Assembly (NCBI GenBank): GCA_029571425.1
Contig: JAKPSR010000065.1
Span: 1-7,393 of the forward strand
DNA from: Spirochaetota bacterium
GTDB lineage: Bacteria; Spirochaetota; Spirochaetia; Treponematales; Treponemataceae
DNA length: 7,393 bases
Direction: 5' to 3'
In this document: positions 5,227 through 7,393 of the stretch, in pieces
Position numbering within the stretch: the first letter of the stretch is position 1
Layout: every line of letters begins with the position of its first letter
Translations under genes and position numbers: made by a program
Notes under the pieces: generated by a model
Seen by the model: the letters and a program-made list of their open reading frames with translations, nothing else
What the model was told of the DNA's origin: nothing
Databases searched by the model: none

Positions 5227-6201
5227 TTACCAGCGACGCTCGAAACTCCAACTTACCGGGCTAAACCACCTCGTCCAAAACCCCAACGCCTCCGGGTTAT
5301 GCGTCTCGCAATCCACCGAGACGAGCGTCTTCCCGCGTTCGACCGCGTCCAAAACAAGCTCTGCAAGAAGGGCACGCGCGACGCCGGCACGCCGCGAAGC
5401 CGGGTCGACGTAGAGACCGCATATCGCGGCCGTCTCCTCGCCATGCACGGCCTCGCTGACGTCAAAACCGGGTTCATCCGCCTTGATGAAGCCGATGACC
5501 TCGCCGGACACGCGAGCGACGAACGCGCGAGCCTCGGGGCCGCGAAGCCATTCGCCCCACCCAGCCTCGTCGGTTCCGTGCGCGCCCGGCATCATGACCG
5601 GCGACGAGCCAATATGCCGGGCGAGGGACGCGTCGAGCCTGGCGAGAGCGGCGGCATCCGCATCGGTCGCGCGCGAAACGCCGACGCTTCCCCGCGCGGA
5701 CGACAGTCGTCGCGCGAGCACGGCCGCCGGAGCCGCAGCGTCGAGGACGATGCGCCCATACGCGGTTAAGGACAGTGCCTCAAGGAGTTCGGGCCGCGAC
5801 GAAGGGACTCCGATCCCGTGAACGCGAAGCCCTCCTGCGTCCATATCGGCGAGCGCGACGCGAAGGAGCTCCCGCGCTGCGCGCGCGGGCGAACGGCCAA
5901 ACGACTGGCTTGGGAGGCCGACGGTCCCGAGCCCCCAATCAGGCGTCAGGGCCGCGCGCCCGATGTTCCGGAATTCCTCGAGCGCGAACCAACCGAGATA
6001 CGCGTCGACAGGCCCGCCTGGTTCCGCGCGTGCGGCGTATAACCGTCCCTCGCGAGCGAGCCAGGCGAGTTTACCCGCATAGGATTCGATATCGCGCGAG
6101 GGAAGGAAGGCAAGCTCTCGGCGCGCGCTTATGTGTTGGGTAAACGCGATGGACGCGCACTCGCGCACGTCGCTATCATTCGAGATCGTTTCGATAAGCA
6201 T
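5227..6201 (-). CDS. GNAT-family N-acetyltransferase, probable tandem-domain
   Basis: 324 residues from the ATG at 6201-6199. This start is preferred over a GTG 36 bases upstream because GGGAG lies five bases before it. The C-terminal half (about 172-324) is a GNAT acetyl-CoA-binding domain. It has ARAFVARVSGEVIGFIKADE (224-243), then the motif-A strand and pyrophosphate loop CGLYVDPASRRAGVARALLA (261-280), then VDCETHNPEALGFWTRWF (296-313), the strand 5 and helix 4 with the N-x-x-A-x-x-F-W pattern. The N-terminal half (1-165), with LYAARAEPGGPVDAYLGWFA, has similar strand order but a poor pyrophosphate loop, so it may be a degenerate GNAT used for substrate binding or stability. The acceptor substrate is unknown. 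It probably acts in the cytosol; no signal peptide is seen. It converges on the chemotaxis gene across the repeat cassette. Confidence 0.9.
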   Translation of the reverse strand: MLIETISNDSDVRECASIAFTQHISARRELAFLPSRDIESYAGKLAWLAREGRLYAARAEPGGPVDAYLGWFALEEFRNIGRAALTPDWGLGTVGLPSQSFGRSPARAARELLRVALADMDAGGLRVHGIGVPSSRPELLEALSLTAYGRIVLDAAAPAAVLARRLSSARGSVGVSRATDADAAALARLDASLARHIGSSPVMMPGAHGTDEAGWGEWLRGPEARAFVARVSGEVIGFIKADEPGFDVSEAVHGEETAAICGLYVDPASRRAGVARALLAELVLDAVERGKTLVSVDCETHNPEALGFWTRWFSPVSWSFERRW

Positions 6202-6479
6202 AGTATCTCCCGATAGGGGAAAGCCCAATCCCGTCACGCGCGCGACAATGCGCGCGAGACGTCCCGCCCGACGACGTCGGGCGCGAGAATGGATTACGGT
6301 TGCTCGATCGGGTTCGTGCCCAGGGAACGGGCGTTAGGACCGGGACGCGGCAGCCCGACGAGACGAAGCGGTGGGAAACATGTACACTCTATACCTCCGG
6401 GAGCTGCTGAATTCCGGGCGCACGCGGCGCCGGTAACGAGAGTATAAACCGATTGGCGCCGAAGGCGCAAGGAGAAAAA
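6202..6479. promoter_or_regulatory. Divergent intergenic region with a GC-rich dyad
   Basis: These 278 bases separate the acetyltransferase and HAD genes and must hold both promoters. The clearest structure is a perfect 8-bp dyad, CGCCCGAC-GAC-GTCGGGCG (6265-6283), overlapping one of two GACGTC palindromes (6258-6263 and 6273-6278, spaced 15 bp). This could be an operator. A TATAAA (6443-6448) upstream of the HAD gene might be a -10, but no good -35 is at the right distance. A small hairpin, GCGCC-GAA-GGCGC, ends 2 bases before the HAD Shine-Dalgarno AAGGAG. No gene in this stretch is convincing. Confidence 0.35.
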
Positions 6480-7136
6480 ATGGACGGCAGGAATGCGGCC
6501 GCGCGGCCAATCATCGCGTGGGACTGGAATGGGACTATCCTCGACGACCTCGACCTCTGCGTCTCCTGCATGAACGAGATGCTCGCGCGGCGCGGGATGC
6601 GGAAAATCGGCTCGCGCGACGAGTACCGATCCCTCTTCCGCTTTCCCGTCGAGGACTACTATCGGGCCGTCGGCTGGGATCTCGACGCGATTCCTTTCCC
6701 CGTCCTGGCGGACGAGTTCATCGCCCTCTATCAGGAGGCAAGCCTTGCATGCCCCCTCGTGCCGAACGCAAAGACCGCGCTCGAGCTCGCTCGCGGCCGG
6801 GGGTATCGTCAGATACTCCTCTCAGCGTCCCGCGCGGAGAACCTCGCGCAGCAGGTGCGTTCGTTCGGCGTAAGCGAGTTCTTCGACCACGTCCTTGGGA
6901 CGGGCGACGTGCTCGCGCGATCCAAGCTCACCGTCGCGCGATCCTGGGCGACATCCAACGGAATCGATCCCGCACTCGTCACCCTTATCGGGGATAGCCT
7001 ACATGACCTCGAGGTCGCGCGCGATCTTGGCTGGGATTGCGTCCTCTACGCGGGTGGGCATCAGCCCATCCCGGCGCCAGCGGACGGCTCGTATCGACTC
7101 GTTCACGATCTCGCCGAACTCGGCGAGATCCTTTAG
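6480..7136 (+). CDS. HAD-superfamily hydrolase (phosphoglycolate-phosphatase-like)
   Basis: 218 residues from the ATG at 6480, preceded by AAGGAG at five bases. A TTG further upstream in frame lacks a ribosome site. The Rossmann-like HAD core shows motif I AWDWNGTILDD (13-23) with nucleophile D15, motif II S115 in QILLSAS, motif III K149 in RSKLT, and motif IV LIGDSLHDLEVARDLG (169-184) with D172 and D176 for magnesium. A helical C1 cap fills about 24-90. It resembles the Gph/PGMB branch that removes phosphate from small metabolites such as phosphoglycolate. The second motif-I acid is Asn17 (D-W-N instead of D-x-D), seen in a DWNGT subgroup of the family, so rate or reaction may differ from a standard phosphatase. 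Substrate is unknown. It stands alone, diverging from the acetyltransferase and converging with the next gene. Confidence 0.92.
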   Translation: MDGRNAAARPIIAWDWNGTILDDLDLCVSCMNEMLARRGMRKIGSRDEYRSLFRFPVEDYYRAVGWDLDAIPFPVLADEFIALYQEASLACPLVPNAKTALELARGRGYRQILLSASRAENLAQQVRSFGVSEFFDHVLGTGDVLARSKLTVARSWATSNGIDPALVTLIGDSLHDLEVARDLGWDCVLYAGGHQPIPAPADGSYRLVHDLAELGEIL

Positions 7137-7155
7137 AAATTCCGGGCCCCCCCAC

Positions 7156-7393
7156 TCACGGCGCCCTCGCGCGCGCCATCGCGACGTTCACGCAGTCGAG
7201 AAGGGACTCAAGAAGCAGCCGCCCCGGATCGAGGCCCACGCGCTCGACCGCGAGCTCGCTATCTTGCGTTCCCTTGATTTCCGCTTCCACATAAAGCCTC
7301 GTTCGGCACGCGCCCAGACCGATCCCGTACCCCGAAAGGGACATCACCCGCGCCGAGACCGGAAACCCCGTGCGGGCGAGCACGAGCGCCTCG
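7156..7393 (-). CDS. C-terminal fragment of an unidentified protein, perhaps a LeuA/CimA-type regulatory domain
   Basis: The minus frame is open from the right window edge to a TGA at 7158-7156, giving 79 visible residues; the gene starts outside. Third codon positions are strongly G/C like the neighbours, and the frame follows the host codon style (GCG, CTC, ATC), which supports real coding. The visible order is a strand-rich part (FPVSARVMSLSGYGIGLGAC, then RTRLYVEAEI), a loop with GTQDSELAVERVGLDPG, and a helix LLLESLLDCVNVAMARA to the end. This strand-strand-helix pattern with a final helix after VGxD resembles the C-terminal dimerisation/regulatory domain of isopropylmalate and citramalate synthases. 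The resemblance is loose and could be chance. It ends 19 bp from the convergent HAD gene, with no terminator hairpin between. Confidence 0.65.
   Translation of the reverse strand, partial: EALVLARTGFPVSARVMSLSGYGIGLGACRTRLYVEAEIKGTQDSELAVERVGLDPGRLLLESLLDCVNVAMARARAP

Larger units (their letters stand above)
4967..5232. repeat. Intergenic repeat cassette bounded by an inverted repeat
   Basis: The plus strand from 4967 and the minus strand from 5232 both read TGGTAATGGAGA. After that the two arms still agree at TT and at CGCGCC, giving 20 of 23 identical positions. The first 6 bases are the final Trp codon and stop of each convergent gene. The three mismatches between the arms are matched by complementary changes in each arm's own hairpin. 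Between the two end hairpins lies a 75-bp tandem repeat. The whole looks like a small non-coding repeat element or a paired terminator system. No transposase is present and no target-site duplication can be seen, because the ends are coding. Confidence 0.5.

Noticed and set aside
4763..5251. Minus-strand open frames across the 75-bp repeats that would encode a 25-residue tandem peptide
   Set aside because: They stay open only because 75 is a multiple of 3. They overlap the end of the chemotaxis gene, have no good ribosome site, and the differences between copies follow the hairpin (loops vary, stems fixed) and change amino acids freely.
6202..6237. GTG start adding 12 residues to the acetyltransferase
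   Set aside because: No ribosome site before it; the ATG at 6201 has GGGAG five bases upstream.
6380..6436. 18-codon open frame before the HAD gene as a leader peptide
   Set aside because: No good ribosome site, no run of regulatory codons and no terminator/antiterminator pair after it.
6453..6479. TTG start adding 9 residues to the HAD protein
   Set aside because: The added segment includes the Shine-Dalgarno AAGGAG of the ATG at 6480.

Overview
The window joins two kinds of DNA. Bases 1 to about 2340 look like the integrase end of an integrated mobile element. They hold a complete tyrosine recombinase, a small excisionase-like helix-turn-helix protein and a 60-residue DUF2292/YezD-like protein, all on the minus strand. 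A partial small protein on the plus strand converges on them, and a shared hairpin terminator separates the two transcripts. The integrase lies just beyond the 3' end of a CAU-anticodon tRNA gene (2341-2414), the usual place for an element that integrates into a tRNA 3' end. The far end of the element is left of the window.

Bases 2415 to 7393 look like host chromosome. They are visibly more GC-rich, with strong G/C preference at third codon positions. The order is: a tRNA promoter; a 799-residue chemotaxis-type protein on the plus strand; a repeat-filled convergent intergenic region; a tandem GNAT acetyltransferase on the minus strand; a divergent intergenic region; a HAD-family hydrolase on the plus strand; and the C-terminal end of an unidentified minus-strand gene that runs off the right edge.

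The most unusual gene is the chemotaxis protein. It has two membrane helices with almost no loop outside the membrane, then a HAMP segment, an MCP signalling domain, and, fused to its C-terminus, a complete sugar-type periplasmic-binding-protein fold (type I). By predicted topology this binding domain is in the cytoplasm, so the usual order of sensor and signaller is reversed. The most unusual non-coding region is 4967-5232. Both convergent genes end in the same 12 bases (TGGTAATGGAGA, covering Trp codon, stop and first downstream bases), so the interval is bounded by an inverted repeat. Each end carries its own long perfect hairpin, and between them a 75-bp unit is repeated (two full copies and one partial). 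Each copy has a perfectly conserved 11-bp stem and a different 3-base loop.

Organism: the sequence suggests a GC-rich, motile, sugar-sensing bacterium whose tRNA genes do not encode CCA. The protein style reminds me of spirochaetes (Treponema/Spirochaeta relatives), but this is a low-confidence impression and no marker gene here settles it. All family assignments come from reading motifs; no search was run.
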